A DNA stretch of 64,000 nt from Comamonas testosteroni ATCC 11996. GTDB taxonomy: Bacteria; Pseudomonadota; Gammaproteobacteria; Burkholderiales; Burkholderiaceae_C. Under the pieces are notes generated by a model. That model ran no database searches. It worked only from the letters and a program-made list of their open reading frames with translations, and had not been told where the DNA came from. The translations under genes were made by a program, and so were the position numbers. The stretch is taken from contig NZ_AHIL01000055.1 of the NCBI RefSeq assembly GCF_000241525.1, positions 62,001 to 126,000 on the forward strand, given 5' to 3'. Shown one piece after another: positions 63,832-64,000 of this stretch (position 1 is the stretch's first letter; each line of letters starts with the position of its first letter).

Positions 63832-64000
63832 TCAAGAGACGATATAGGCCGCTGTGCCGGTAGACAGCAGCTCGCCATCCATCGACAGAAACTCCATCTG
63901 GGTATTCGCCACCCGCGAGCCCAGGCGCAGAACTCTGGCAGTGAGCAGAAATTCCTTGCCGATGCCGGGGCGCATGTAGTCCACACGCAGATCGATTGTG
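63832..64000 (-). CDS. Thioesterase domain protein, C-terminal part (cut by window edge)
   Basis: The last 55 codons are present, read from 63999 to the TGA at 63834-63832. The peptide reads TIDLRVDYMRPGIGKEFLLT then ARVLRLGSRVANTQMEFLSM and ends GTAAYIVS, the C-terminal half of a PaaI-like or YiiD-like hotdog thioesterase. The active site is outside the window. The 241-bp gap to the bactofilin start shows nothing but a presumed bactofilin promoter. Confidence 0.7.
   Translation of the reverse strand, partial: TIDLRVDYMRPGIGKEFLLTARVLRLGSRVANTQMEFLSMDGELLSTGTAAYIVS

Overview
This is a high-GC betaproteobacterial chromosome segment, most likely from Comamonas (C. testosteroni group) or a close Comamonadaceae relative. 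The grounds are the several Bug-type (tripartite tricarboxylate) binding proteins, the isovanillate/vanillate O-demethylase gene set, the many LysR, MarR, GntR and AraC regulators around small catabolic operons, and two families of dispersed intergenic repeats. I see no tRNA, 5S/16S/23S rRNA, CRISPR array, prophage or intact insertion sequence. The only structural RNA gene recognised is RNase P RNA.

Layout. 0-3.1 kb: tail of a pseudouridine synthase gene, a Bug protein and DUF3237 pair divergent from a LuxR regulator, and rnpB. 3.1-11.2 kb: AraC/EamA divergent pair, a small membrane protein behind an FNR-like box, an MFS-DUF2848-amidase cluster, a LysR regulator and cysK. 11.3-25.3 kb: ABC exporter, LuxR regulator, quinone oxidoreductase with LysR, DUF2164, the sbcD-sbcC nuclease pair, a Tat-exported intradiol dioxygenase-like protein with a Gly/Pro tail, and a large flavoprotein. 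25.4-31.3 kb: mostly housekeeping (outer-membrane protein, enoyl-CoA hydratase, lipoprotein, htpX, DUF3025, NYN-domain protein, pyrC). 31.4-33.5 kb: ornithine cyclodeaminase and arginase, a two-step arginine-to-proline route.

33.5-43.9 kb is the most unusual part. A Crp/Fnr-family regulator is divergent from seven tightly packed genes: porin, NDP-forming acyl-CoA synthetase, Bug protein, two overlapping DUF1254 proteins, an alkylsulfatase-like metallo-beta-lactamase-fold protein with damaged metal motifs, and a second Bug protein. A perfect 16-bp dyad lies in the divergent promoter. Together they look like an uptake and CoA-activation pathway for an unidentified organic acid.

44-47.5 kb is the gltIJKL glutamate/aspartate ABC transporter with a hairpin between gltI and gltJ. 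47.8-52.3 kb holds a LysR gene, a MITE-like insertion with flanking 9-bp direct repeats, and a TRAP transporter in the order Q-M-P. 52.6-59.8 kb is the O-demethylation locus: a 2-hydroxyacid dehydrogenase, reductase IvaB, oxygenase IvaA, an aromatic-acid MFS carrier, a MarR regulator with two tandem operators, oxygenase VanA, and a GntR regulator with two palindromes. Methoxylated benzoates would enter through the carrier and be converted to protocatechuate by two oxygenases served by one reductase. 59.9-64 kb: an Atm1-type ABC exporter, a lipoprotein, two thioesterases (one cut by the window end) and a bactofilin.
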